DNA of 64,000 nucleotides from Isoetes taiwanensis (GCA_021234155.1 JAJEKV010000004.1:2311248-2375247); one strand, 5' to 3'. Shown: positions 47,964 through 60,060, counted from the first letter of the stretch. The notes: generated by a model from the sequence alone, not told the origin. Numbers and translations: made by a program.

Positions 47964-48555
47964 CTGGTGCAAGGTGTGAGGGAAGGTCGCCTATGGCGGA
48001 ACAGAGCTCGGTCCGGGCGGCTATGGCGGAGAAGGGCGTCCAGAGGAAACACGCCTTTAAAAAGTAATTCAAATTTAAATTCCAATGTTCACTTTTTTTT
48101 TTTTTTTTTAAATTTTTTTTTTTTTTTTTTTTTTTTATAAAATTTTAAACAAAAGCGTATAAAAAAACACGCACATCAGATGGGGTCTTCGCGTTTATAC
48201 GGCTTCAACTTTTCGAAAGAAACACCTCCGAGTATAGCAGCGCCCCTTTCGATTTTTCGGCGGCCTGTTGTCTTTTTGACCTCGGAAGACATGCCCCCTA
48301 GGGTATTTGGGAGGTGCCCGATCCATTGGAGCCGTTTTCGCCTTCATCCGAGCTACCTACAAAAAGTTATAGCTCTTCGAAACCTGGGTCTTCCAGTCGC
48401 CCCAGACTTCTTAAGGACTTACAATCTATTACATTAACCTAGCACCAAACCAAACATCAAAGAACTAAACAATCACTCTTGCTTAGACTCTCTCTCCTAA
48501 CTACCGAACTAGCGAGTTAGGGTTTGTCGCTCATGATTTCGAAAAACCAAATCAC
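47964..48555 (-). other. Element leader with A-rich tract
   Basis: About 590 bp between the primer site and the H3-like start. On the element strand it contains an A-rich block at about 48,136-48,090: long A runs broken by TTT (T runs on the plus strand). The A-rich block lies upstream of the H3 gene, so it is not a poly(A) tail left by capture of an H3 mRNA in this orientation. Confidence 0.6.
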
Positions 48556-48567
48556 GGCTCGATACCA
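48556..48567 (-). other. Primer-binding site, tRNA-iMet type
   Basis: On the element strand TGGTATCGAGCC follows the 5' LTR after one base. It matches the plant initiator-Met primer site TGGTATCAGAGCC with one A missing. It fixes the right-hand LTR as the 5' LTR. Confidence 0.88.
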
Positions 48568-48568
48568 C

Positions 48569-50226
48569 TGCGGACGCCCCCGAACATATAATGACCCTAC
48601 GTGTATACATGCGGGGACTTTCCTCCCATGGCGACCAACTCGCCATGAGCGGGCCCTCCGCCTATTTCGGCCATCTATAATATGATGCCCGAAAGAAGGA
48701 CACGGGGGGGTCATTCGCCCACGCCAATGGGGCTCCTACGTCGCGAAGCGTGAATACAAGTGTTAGCACACAAAGATAAATCACATATAAAATAACCACC
48801 ACGAAGGGTGGCGATCCATCCAAATACCAACGGCAAAGAATATGCATCTAAACCTAAGAAAACACCCCAAACCCATGGTTCTACCCCGCTCGGACTCCGG
48901 TGAGGATCGACTAACGGCTAGGTCTCAAGAGATCAGCAGATCATCTTAACATGGCGTTATCGGCATAGAACATCGGCTAGGGTTGTCCACTCCATCCGCC
49001 CTCCCATTGCACACTTTGCGGATGAGTCGAATCATGCTATGGCATCACTATAGCCTTCCCCACGCAGACTCAAGGTATCACCCTCACGAGCCTACTACGG
49101 GGTTCATGAAGCCCCCGTCCCGATGAGGCAGGTCGGGAAGCGTCCCCTTCCGGGATCACAAAGGGTTCCATGGGTGGACTAGAGAATACGTGCGCATCAT
49201 CCGACCCCCCGCATCCGTGCCCGACTTACTCGCCTAAATCTACTCAAAGTACGGGATGCCCCATGCGGGTCACCTCTGTACCGGGGAGTGTCGGACCCAT
49301 ACCCGGCCCGGATCGCGCCTAGCTCACTGGCCGGCTATTAGGCCTAGTCCACTGTAGGAGTCTCAGGAGCCTTTTATGTTCGTGCAAGACCCCACCCCCA
49401 CTTCACCACTGTGTCCCTTGTTTGGTGCTAAGCCATTCCATAGCATCCACGACTCGGTGGGCTCTTGTGCACAGGCCGCATTTAATGGGAATATTACAGG
49501 GCTCTATCTAGGAGCATACTATCATACATGAGCTCAGAGGTCTCTACCCCCCTTATTTCCCCCATTTCCAGAGTAATACTATGCAAAGAACTATCAATCC
49601 ATCCTTTAAGAGCAAAACCAGAATCAGAATATAAAGATAACTTACCTTTACAACCAAGGGTTAGCTTCTACGAGTAAAACACAGAGAAAACAAACAAAAC
49701 AACACAACACAACAAGTGCCCAAAAGGGGCGCTACCCTAGAATATCAGCCTATACTAGCCACCTACCCGAGTTCCTGCTGGACCCGTTATCGTTTGGCGC
49801 CTCCATCTTCTTGGGACTTGACGTTTAGCTCTGGCTACACAGGTACGTGCTAGGGAAGGGTGGCGCTCAGCTGGGTGAAGGTAGGTAGGCGCTCAGCTCC
49901 TCAAAGGTGGCGCTCCACTCCTCCTGGTCGATTATGGCTGATATGGGGGGTAGTGATCCACCTTGATGCCTCCAATTAGCATCACCATGTTAGCCAATCG
50001 ATTTTGGCCAAGTGGCACCTTCCCAAACCATAATTAACTTAATTATCCCTTTTACATATTAATTCCTTAATTATAGGTTATTATCCTTAATAATTAAATT
50101 AGCATAGCTAATTTAATCCCTTTTAGGTCAACCCCCTAGGTTACCATACCCCATGGTGGCGTATCTATACTGGGTGACGTGTCAATATATTTATACGTAT
50201 ACCGTATAAATACTTGGAACGTCACA
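48569..50226 (-). repeat. Chromovirus 5' LTR (right copy)
   Basis: 1658 bp, carrying the promoter of the element on the minus strand. Plus-strand ends are TGCGGACG (partner TGTGACG) and CGTCACA. Long blocks, for example 49,440-49,790, are nearly identical to the left copy. Local differences such as CCACCGGG against TCAGCTGGG (about 41,347 and 49,867) are unusual for simple point mutation. A TATAAATAT-like string is near 50,190 on the minus strand, but it lies very close to the LTR start, so I do not call it the promoter. Confidence 0.95.
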
Positions 50227-50231
50227 TTCAC
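50227..50231. repeat. Target-site duplication, right
   Basis: TTCAC directly after the LTR, identical to 40,044-40,048. Confidence 0.9.
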
Positions 50232-51260
50232 ATGACTGCAGTGCACCATTGAAGACATGCCATCACCAACATGGGGCTTGGACCCCCTTCCCTTTTCTGC
50301 ACTGCATATTAGATTTTAGGATAAGAAACATGCATATCAGATTCAGCATGTGCTACAACACACTTTCATAAGAACATATCAGGGATTAGTCCCACCATGT
50401 GAATTTGCAGGTTATTTTTGTCTTAAGAAGTGCATTTCTTTAGCAAGATCCTTACTGTTGGCAAAAACAAATCTACATATGCTTGGATGTGGATTTGGCA
50501 GAGCAAGCATACCTTTTACACGCTGGCATTCCCTAGTAGCAGACAAGGCAGGCCCAATCTCGGTTACTGGTCCTTTTTCCATCAAGCTCTAGGTCAATCC
50601 TCACCTGTAAAACAGAGAGTTGCTATTGATATTGTTTCTAAAAGAGGTTTTATAATACATACCTTGAAGCAAATCCAGATCAAACATGCAAAAAAGAGAT
50701 GAATCCCTCGATTCCCATGCTTTGCCCTCTGCCATTTGTGCTTCCTGCGGTTGGAAGATCAAGAAATAAGCTTTATAACTACGTTATGCACCTGCAAGAA
50801 CAGAAAAAAAAGGAAAAGAAAGAGGGGATGCCATGTCGCACACCTATCAGCTAATACAGGGCCAGATCTATGACACCTCTATTCTTCAAGAGGAATTCCT
50901 CACGTATCATACGGCCTTCCTAGTTCCCGCCATCTCCCCCTTTTCGACCGCCTACGGCTTCTTGCTGGTGGGAACGTATTGGTGGTTCGTCCGTATACGG
51001 AGGTCTAGGTTAAAAAAAAACCCCTAACCAGTCACGGTGTTGCTTTTATAGGGTTCAACATGGTGAAACCCCCGGGAGTTAGATGAGAAATGACTTAGAA
51101 AGGTAAGTCATATACCATTCTACAAATAGAATAAAAGGGCAAAAAGGGCAATGGTGGGCTGAGCGCACTTGTTGCAATGTAAAATAAACGTGAGACTGTG
51201 AACTTTAATTTCAAGAGACTACTAGTGCAATTAATTCTTTTTATATTGATGTGTGTGGGG
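50232..51260. other. No recognisable gene
   Basis: Right flank of the chromovirus. Open frames of up to 90 codons (50,350-50,702) overlap one another in different frames without a domain. A purine run is at about 50,800-50,826. Confidence 0.4.
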
Positions 51261-51268
51261 ATAAAGTC

Positions 51269-51295
51269 ATAGATAGATAGATAGATAGATAGTAG
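51269..51295. repeat. (ATAG)n microsatellite
   Basis: About six perfect ATAG units. The complementary repeat (TATC)n lies 1.8 kb downstream at 53,055-53,100. Confidence 0.9.
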
Positions 51296-53054
51296 TTTTA
51301 ACGTCACGCCACTAGGCAGCATCCAACTAGGCAGCTTTTAACGTACATTTGCAAGGTCCAACGACATGGAAGAAGTAGTCTACCCAATTTGAAGATGTGG
51401 AAAATGATGGATTATCAACGTATGTCATTGGCTACATAAAGAAAGATGAGAATGGAAAGGTTAAGATAAAGATAAATGTTCGTGAAGACGTGTATAATTC
51501 CATGTTAGCAAGGTTAAGATATATGCAATTTTGCAATGCCCGACGTACCCATTAAATTGGGAGCCCTTCAAGCCAAATAACGACGTAGTCCAAAGGCAAA
51601 CTGATTTACAGGGATATGATTGAAGTACTCCATTTGAGGGAGGAAATATACTTAGGGTGCTTTCCCATGAGATTGGCTGACCTGAAAATCTGGATCGAGG
51701 TCAAAAACCTGAGCATTGAGAAATGCTTGGTGATTACTTTTGCTTCAGGTCAAAAACCCGAGTCTTTGAGGTTGAGGCGCCCACGGAACCTGCACGCCTT
51801 GATCTGGACCTCAAGAAAACCTTGAGGTCAGAGGCCCATGGGAAAACACCCATAGTCATAGATATCTCCTCATGAGTTGGGAAAAGGTCCGAGGAGAGCT
51901 TATGATATCTTGTCTAGAGTAGTGCTACAATGCTATTAATGAATCTCACATAGACCTTATATTCCATCCCAATCTCCACCCCCCTCCATTTCTTATTTCG
52001 GGAACATCCCCCTGCGAGATCATGTATAATAAGTATCCATCTCTAGTTAGGATATATAGTAATTTTTATGCATACCACATGGCAGCATCCTATAGGGATA
52101 TATATATGATATATAAAGATATATAAAAAGATATATAGTTACGAAAAATGTTGATAAGAAGATATATAGTGGGAATAAACTTGTATTCACAGGTGTAGTA
52201 TACAAAAATAAAAATAACCCGACTTTTGGCACAAACAAAATTTCAAATAACTACTTTTTCGAAATGATATCCAAATAACCAATTATCCTTGAAACAAAGT
52301 TTTCTATGTACAATCACGGAAGCACTTTTGATATCATGCACCTAACCTAGATGACGCACCTACTCTATTATTCGATTTATTTTCCTCCTTCGTACTCCTC
52401 ACTGGGCTCCATTTCCATATCATATGCGTATGGATTCCAATCTGTTTATTCTTTAATTGGTCCACGTGTTAAACATTTACTACCCATTTTGTCTTTGCTA
52501 AGCTGTTTGAGAGGTTCTCTAAGAAGATATGCCATGGAGATATTCTTAGGACATACTTTAGAGGAATGAAACAAAACCAAATATTCATAGGCATGGGAAT
52601 CCAACAAAGAGTAAACACTACCACAATCGATAATCCCAGCTGTTGGTTAGATAGATGGATGGTTAAGATAGATATTACGTAGTGGAAACTTTCATTCGTT
52701 AGTTGCTATATACACAGGCGCCTTGGCAATGACACTGACAGTGATGGATGCCGTGGGGATTGGGAGCTAAGCTATATTTACTGTAGAAAACTATTTTTAC
52801 TCATTAGGTTGGAAAAAAAGCAATTGAGATTTTAAATGTTAGGAGGCAGTTTTGCCTATTATCAACTAGAGGTTACAAGGTAAAAATTGTCTCCTCTTAA
52901 TTTCCTACACAAAAGAGTAAACTTTGGACCAAGATTATTGCCAAAAAAGGCAAATGTGTGAGCAAGAAATTGCCTCCTCCATGGTGTTATACAGGGGAAT
53001 TTCTGGGTGTGAGGTAAATTGTCTCATAAGCGACGGCTTCTCGTGGATCTTATA
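51296..53054. other. AT-rich DNA between two inverted tetranucleotide repeats
   Basis: No gene was recognised. GGCAGCATCC occurs at about 51,316 and 52,082. TA-rich runs with AGATATATA units are at about 52,090-52,165. Flanking by ATAG and TATC arrays in inverse orientation may be coincidence or mark the ends of an inserted element. Confidence 0.4.
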
Positions 53055-53100
53055 ATATCTATCTATCCATCTATCTATCTATCTATCTGTCTATCTATCT
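53055..53100. repeat. (TATC)n microsatellite, slightly interrupted
   Basis: ATCT units with two single-base interruptions (CCATCT, CTGTCT). It is the reverse complement of the unit at 51,269-51,295. Confidence 0.9.
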
Positions 53101-53129
53101 CCCTTGGTCCTGATCGCCCTAACGGGCTT

Positions 53130-53275
53130 GCCAGGCCTTTACGAGGAGAAATTCCCTCTAGAAGGCAATCCAAAATTTCTTATAGCTATGTAATATAGGT
53201 TGTGAAGGCCCTTACAAGGAGAAACTTCCTGTGGAAGGCAGTCCGAAATTTCTTTAAGCTATGCGGGTCCCAACA
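53130..53275. repeat. Two-copy tandem repeat, about 75 bp
   Basis: GGCC(T/C)TTAC.AGGAGAAA.TTCC, GAAGGCA.TCC.AAATTTCTT, and AGCTATG occur in order at about 53,132 and again at about 53,207. Confidence 0.75.
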
Positions 53276-53479
53276 CATGTTTAGAATGGTAGTTTTATTT
53301 GTATGTTGAAAATAAAAGAATTACAGGGACCATTTTATTGTAAACAAAAAGTCATGATAGATTGGTGATTATCTTAAGTTAGGTTGGGTTGAGGTAAAAA
53401 AAAGCAACCTCCCTACCTTGGAAAATAGACATTTTTTACAGTCCAAAGACTATCATCTCCTCTCTTGCTCTGAGTTTTA

Positions 53480-54720
53480 CGTGTTTGATGGGAGGGAAGA
53501 TCCACCCGGCGGTAGATCGATAGTCGCTATTTCGGCGCCGCATCTCTAGCTCGAATTTTTTCCATAATACATGTGATTTAGCTTTCCGGCTTAATTCTTC
53601 TCAGGTGATTCTCATTTTTTGCCATCTCGTTCTCTTTTGATTCGAATTGTGTTTAAGCTTGCCGGATTTGAGTTGGGTATCTCTAATTTGCGTTCATAAA
53701 TTGTTTTTTTCCTTTCTTTTGCTTACGGTAGCCCAATTACTTACAGAATTACGGGTTTTTGTCTCTGGGCGTGGATTTTTTGTATGAAAGCAAGAATCGC
53801 CTGTAGAATATGGGCTTTATTCAGTTTTATAAAATACTTTTCAACAATGCCTGTTGCTGTGCCTGTTTTTGGCTTTGGCCAGATTATGAAACGAGTAAAA
53901 CTCTGATGTTTACCGTTTCTGAGGACCAATTCTTAGTCGTCAGCCCTATTCAGGCCTTATGCTATGGAGTTGACGAAACTCACATTGCAAAGCTGTTTAG
54001 GTAACGAGCATGTAACATGGCAACGGAGTAGCTTTTCTGAATGTGAGAATTATTTCTTGGCTAAAGAAAGTAGCTTCAGAAATGGGAAAACCCCCTTCGA
54101 TTGCTTTTCTGCCATGTATTGTATGGAGCCTTCTGGGGCACAAAGGGCTCCTGCAGTTCTTGTAAAAAAGAAGTTTTTCCCCTTTTTATTTTGGTGATGC
54201 CAATCACTCACTTAGGTTTTTTTATGCATTGCTCTTGAAACATCCATCTGATGTTAAACTATCATGTTGGGGCGGTTACACAATTTCTTACTAGCCCTTC
54301 TTACTAGCCACAATTTCTTCCTCTCACAACATCATATGGAGTTGCAATTGCCCCTTGATTAGATGGGTTTGGAAAAACATGTTCTTTCAAAAGCTTAGGA
54401 ATAATTTATTTATTTACTTTTTGCTGTTTGCAGGATCGTTCTGACTTTATTCTTCAGAGTATTTAGCTTTTCAAGCAAGAAGAATATACAATTTTGTTAG
54501 AGCGTAGGGCTCACAAAAATGCCCAGGGAAATGTATAATGAGAATAAAGTGTGGCTTTGTTGTAGCAGCAGCTAATTGGAGGATGACTAATCAGCAGAAA
54601 TGGTGACCTTGATTTATTTTGGTGGTTCATATTCTGAGCTGCATTCTGGTTAAGGCAATATTTTCACTGGATCAAATACCATATTCATACTAAGCAGGAT
54701 CACCTTTCAAAGGAAAAAAG
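53480..54720 (+). promoter_or_regulatory. Probable 5' UTR and promoter region of the kinase gene
   Basis: No coding sequence is supported. A GC-richer stretch at about 53,500-53,550 followed by a donor-like CTCAG/GTGATT (GT at 53,605), and an acceptor-like TGTTTGCAG (ending near 54,434), would give a leader intron of about 0.8 kb. Plant kinase genes of this type often have one. This is inferred from splice-like strings only; the transcription start is not determined. Confidence 0.4.
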
Positions 54721-57700
54721 ATGCCAACGCCATGGGGAAAGTCAAAGCATAACATTCAACATTCCTCTGAAGTAACACAAAATGGCCACCCAGTAGAAGA
54801 TACAATAAATTCAGCATCCACAGGGTGTAAAATTAAGTGGAACATAAGTTCATCCAGAAGTAAAAGTTCGTTTTCTGTAAAACAACCTTTACCGAATGGT
54901 AAGGATCACAAGATCAAGATTAAAGATGAAGATCTAGATCTGTTGGGAGAAATTATTAGGACGGGAAGACTTGCCCCTCCAGGAACGAATCTGAAAGCAA
55001 ATATGGGAAGTGTGGGAGTTGATGCAAGGCTTACCAGTAAGGCATTTATCTGGGGGCTAAAGTCCCTTCGTCTTGAAGACATTGTTGCTGTAAGTTCATG
55101 GGTTCTTATCTTGCTAGCAACTAGGAAGAATTACTTGCAGTATTAAATAGCTGTATTCTTCCTCTTATATATGTTGCACTATGGCCATAGTGCCTGTTGG
55201 ACAAGAAAGGTGTTAAGTCCACTCTTGTAAAACCTCCTTAAATTATCTTCAAGACTAAATGTGTGATACAAGTCAGGTATCTACTTTCTCTGTCAGGTAG
55301 AGTTTTGCTTCACAACAGAACTGAACCTAATGATCCGTTAGCACCTGTCTATCAAACTTTGATAGTGTTTTCTAGCTTTACTTTATTTCATAATATCTAC
55401 TAGTGTGTGCACAGTGGAACTTAAAAATGTAACAACCTTTACACGGTTGCTATTTGCAGGTCTCATACAGTGATGAGAGTCGACGTTTCACTGTTCACTC
55501 ATATGCATTCGTAAAGACAAGATGGGTGCCAAGCTCATTTGGACAAGCCCGGAGAAAGCGGAAAGATCTGCATTTCTTGGCTTCAAATGCAGAAGAAGTC
55601 CTGCAATGGGCAACTGCCTTTGCTGATCAAGGATGCTTTATAAACTGTGTGCCACATCCACTTTCTTCCTCAAAAAAGAAAGGATCAGTTGTAGATTCAG
55701 GTTCATCCCCATCTCCCACAATAAGATGCCGCCCAGGACCAACTATGCTAGTTATACTTAATCCATGTTCTGGACGGGGACGTGCACGCAAGGTTTATAA
55801 GAAAGTTGAGCCAATATTGAAGGTATTTATGACAGAGATTGACTGTGATGATAGTATTTGCCGTTTTATAATGCATGAAATTGACACGTGATAGGACTAT
55901 TAGTTCCACAACAATAAGAAGTATCACGAGTTTTACCTTCTCTGTAGAAGATATTACATACATTACACTCTTCTCTTCTTTCTAGTATCTAGTAACTATC
56001 GAACCATGTTTCAAACAATACAGAAACAACTAGCCATTCTTATTGCGCCTACACCTAATGGCTTAAGCTGCTGTTGCATACAAGTAGTTAGCTTTGTAAT
56101 AGACACAAGCTACATGATTAGAAAGAAGAGAACCAGGATACGAGAGTCGAATTGGTTTATAGGAATGCTCCTGGTTGAAGGTGTGATTTGGCGTTGCAAC
56201 TAGGATCCTTCATTATGACCCATGTTGTTCTCGTGGTCGAAGCAAAAAAAAAAGAGCAGTGTTACTGTTTGTGGCATGATGTGCCTACTAAGAGCCCACT
56301 GCATTTGTTGTTGGGTTGAAACAAGCTACAAAATTGAATTGCAAGGTTTAAATCTTATGCATGTTAACAGGGATTCAAACACATTGATTGTCTGGTGAAG
56401 GGAAGAAAACTCTGGTATGAATAATCATAGGTTTCTTTAGCAACAGAGGAAAAAACTCATTGCCCCGTAATAATTAAAGTGCATATTCACACTATGGGAT
56501 AATCGAGTGGAGAAACTGAAGCCACTCTGATGGCAAACTGATTAGACAGCTTTGCAAGGTTTTAGCAGGCACAGACAATCATGCTGTTCAATTTTTTCTC
56601 TCTATGGTATGCCTGTAGTTTCACATGTAGATGAACTACTGGGAGTTATCAAATGAACGTACAATGGCCTTGTTATTTATCAGCCTAAGCTTTCTCTGTG
56701 GCGGTTATTGCTTTATGTTCAGTTCTGTTCAATGTTTTCCATGCGTTTTGCTATTTTGTTCTTATTACCTTGTTTAAGCAGTTGGCAGGTTTTAAGGTAA
56801 CTGTTGTTGAAACAACAAGTGCACATCATGCAAGGAATTTAGCATCGACAATGGATCTCTCTACTTGCCCCGATGGTAAGTTAGCTTGTTAATTTTCTTG
56901 TTTTTGTCCACATTGCATGCCATTTAGAATATTCCTTAAGGACTACTCTGCTTTTAAAATTTTTTGTACACTGTTAATGAAATCATGCTTCTAATCATGG
57001 ATGTGTGATCTGGTAAACAGGTATTATCTGTGTGGGTGGCGATGGACTCGTTAATGAGGTATTACACAGCGTTTTCTTAATTCAGACAAACTTGTGGACT
57101 TCTGGAACTTTTGTCCAGAGGACCATTGCCTGTGCATAAAATATTAAATCTGAGTTGAAAGGCACAGAGTGATATTTGATTTTTATTACTATTTTGCGAA
57201 TTTATGTTCTCTTATGTCAGTTTGGGAACATTATTGATTGGTAAATATCGCCAAATGTTCAATTTGCAATTGTGCACTAGGAATATCTAAGCCACTTTTC
57301 TGTTCAGGTATTGAATGGCTTGCTTAGCAGAGAGAATATACAGGAGGCATTGCAGATACCTATTGGTATAATACCTGCCGGTTCCGACAACTCTCTTGTG
57401 TGGACTGTCCTTGGAATACGAGACCCTACATCTGCTGCAGTTGCCATTGTCAAGGTGGGATTTTGCATAATGTTGATTTGCTACCTCTCCATTTTAACAT
57501 TGATATATATGGCCCCATAATGGGGAGTTGCATTGAACAGACTTGAGAACTGCTAATTCCATTCATTAATTAGAGTTTATGAATTGATGAGTAAAGACTT
57601 TGTAGATGATTGAACTGAAACCAAAGGGCTTTTACCTTATCATGATATGTTTTCCGCCATCAGCACATCCTGCTGCTAGTTATGAAACAAAGGAGAGTTC

Positions 57701-59702
57701 AACAATTAATGCTTATAGACAAGTCATTCTGGTTTTCCGTATTGATTTCAGTCAGTACTATTAGATGTTACTATGTTTTTTTTTGTATACTGAAACTGAG
57801 TGGAGATTGCTAAGTTGTAGGTTAGTTGGAGTTCAAGATTGCTAATAAAGTTAATTGCTTCCAGGGAGGATTGGTGGCGACAGATGTCTTTGGTGTTGAA
57901 TGGACAAAAACTGGTGATGTCCACATGGGCCTTACTGTGGCTTACTATGGTTTTATGAGTGATGGTGAGTCTGGATAAACTTAGCAAAAGGGTTACTGTT
58001 ATGTACACAATCTCTTAGTTTCTTGTCAGAAGAAATAGTGTTCTTAAGTAAGCAACTTATGCCCTTTCAGATGGTGGCTTTGGGTAACTGGAGATAGATG
58101 ATCAAGCAACCAATTCCCTTTTGTACAATGGTTTTTCTGGCTGAATAGGGATAGATGTTTTGCACAAGCCAGGGCTTATGTTTTTTCTCTAGTGTGCAGT
58201 ACAAATCACTTGAAAGCAGGTGCATAGTAGCTTGGATTACCTCAAGAGAAGTTGGTGTAAATGTAGTGTTCATCATGTTTTGACAAGAAATGATATGTAA
58301 TGTAATTATTGGAGACCACTGGATTAGTTGCATTAGCTCATCTTTCGTCTATCAAGTTAGCTCTTGTGCTTTGTTATCTAAGTGTTTTTCAAATGGAATG
58401 CTTTTGTCACTTATTATTTTATTTCTCTTGGAGATAGTTTTTTCTAATTGTTTTTGTTTGGGTGTTCACAGTTCTTGAACTCTCTGCAAAATATCAGAAA
58501 CGATTTGGTCCTCTACGCTATTTTGTAGCAGGTGCCCTACGACTTTTTCGGCTACCTCAATATAAATGTGAAGTGGAATATTTGCCCATTGCGAGCAAGG
58601 ATTGTAAAAATGATGTGATCCTACATGTAGAATCCAATCTAGACACAAACGAATCTGTTGGCAATGGTTTTGAAAGGAATTGTGACATAGAAGCAGGTTG
58701 TTGCAATGGTGTAACTTCTTCACCACATGTCTTACCCATCATGAACAATCCATTACCAGGCTTCGACTGTGTCATAGGTGGGCAAAGCGGCTTTGGCACA
58801 GAGGATTCTCATATTGCAGCATTCGATGCTGCTAATGAGTCATCTGACTATGTAAGGGGATTGGATACGAAGAATAAGCGGCAGCCAGCTGGTCGTGCTT
58901 TAAGTGCAGGCGCATTGGTAGAAGAGGCTCTTGCTGTTCATCATCCTTTGCCTGGTGCTACTAGCCCTTCTCCCAGGCGAACAAGATGCAAGTCACGGAC
59001 TGACAGAAAGTTAAGTATGGATAGCAATTTGGGAAGGGTTTCTAGAAATAGTTCAGGGATGTCTACTGGGATTGACGGCATTGCAATGAATGGGTGCGAG
59101 AATGTGGCAAATGGTATGGGGATGATATGGGGTAATGAAGACTCTAGCGATTTGAAGGTGAATGGATATCAAGAGAGCAGTCCAGAGGAACCAAGATGGG
59201 TTCTGAAGCAAGGCCCCATATTGGGGGTAATGATTTGTAATCATAAGTGTAAAACAGTGCAAGCCCTTCCCACGCAGAGCCTTGCGCCTGATGCTGAACA
59301 CGATGATGGAACCTTAGATCTTTTAATTGTACGGCCTGTGGGGCGCTTTCAGCTTCTTCGCCTGATTTGGCTAATACAGTTTGGTCGTCATCTAGAACTG
59401 CCTTTTGTGGAGTACACCAAGGTAACTTTCCTATCCTTCCATTTATTGTATTCATGTTCTTTATTCCACTTGTAATAAGTGTTGTACTATAATTGTGAAG
59501 TCTGATATAAGACGGGCTCTGCTTGTTTTAGGTCCGTCAAGTAGTATTGAAAACTGGGAACAACAGCCATCAAGGATGCGGGATTGATGGTGAGTTGTTG
59601 ATGCTTAATGGACCAATTTCAACTTCTATACTTCCCAACAAATGCAAACTTATTGGTCAACCAAGGCCATCCACTCCTCTATCAGATGCTAAAGAGATAT
59701 GA
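54721..59702 (+). CDS. LCKB1: Sphingoid long-chain base kinase (LCBK1-like), 8 exons
   Basis: Phosphorylates sphingoid long-chain bases to signalling lipids, at membranes (family knowledge). Exons, all with GT-AG borders and consistent phase: 54,721-55,089; 55,460-55,822; 56,782-56,875; 57,021-57,058; 57,308-57,454; 57,865-57,964; 58,472-59,421; 59,532-59,702 (TGA). They give 743 codons, near the plant family length. Residues about 90-200 form a PH-like N-terminal part (SLRLEDIVAVSYSDESRRF). The diacylglycerol-kinase-type catalytic domain starts at about 216 with LVILNPCSGRGRARK. The nucleotide loop is GGDGLVNEVLNGL (about 281-293, split by intron 4), followed by PAGSDNSLVW. DVHMGLTVAYYGFMSD and KRFGPLRYFVAG follow. 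A Ser/Asn-rich insertion spans about 440-590; AEHDDGTLDLLIV is the conserved C-terminal lobe. No frameshift was found, so the gene looks functional. Confidence 0.92.
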
Positions 59703-60060
59703 TTACGTTAGCGGCCTGTTCAGGTTTTTCTCTGCATTACTAGCCATGGAAATGAGATTTCTCATTGACATTGTCCATCAGGTCTTTGGTTCCTAATAAT
59801 GGCAAGAGCTTTTCAGGGCAGCATGCAGGATTCTATAGGGTTACTTGACAAGCTGTTTCACTGTCTGGTGATAAGATGGAGCTGTCCGTCAGTATAAAAG
59901 CTCCATGCGTTTGTAATGGGAAATTGGTACAAAATTTTTAAGGCCAAAAGGTTTGAAGGCATTTTGATAACCATATGTAAAAAGTGCACAGAGATTGTAT
60001 AATTCCTTTTCTATTCATATATCCTATGTGAACATTAGTTATGCTTGTAGCATATATTAC
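59703..60060 (+). other. Probable 3' UTR of the kinase gene
   Basis: AT-rich sequence after the TGA without a further frame. No canonical AATAAA was identified; AT-rich stretches near 59,930-60,000 are plausible for plant polyadenylation. Confidence 0.4.

Larger units (their letters stand above)
40049..50226 (-). mobile_element. Ty3/gypsy chromovirus carrying a histone H3 gene
   Basis: A structurally complete 10.2-kb LTR retrotransposon on the minus strand, with matching TTCAC target duplications. Reading along the element: 5' LTR (50,226-48,569), tRNA-iMet primer site (48,567-48,556), A-rich leader, histone H3-like gene (47,963-47,283), gag (47,078 to about 45,900), protease, RT and RNase H (45,723-43,894), integrase (43,695-42,580), chromodomain (about 42,580-42,415), polypurine tract (41,711-41,700), 3' LTR (41,699-40,049). 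Integrase after RNase H plus a chromodomain define the chromoviruses (gypsy). The LTRs are very similar, so the insertion looks recent, yet gag-pol and H3 contain indels and stops. The extra H3 gene has no place in the standard gag-pol layout. Confidence 0.95.

Noticed and set aside
48090-48137. T-rich run read as a poly(A) tail of a captured H3 mRNA
   Set aside because: On the sense strand of the element the A run lies upstream of the H3 start, not downstream, so it cannot be the tail of an H3 transcript in this orientation.
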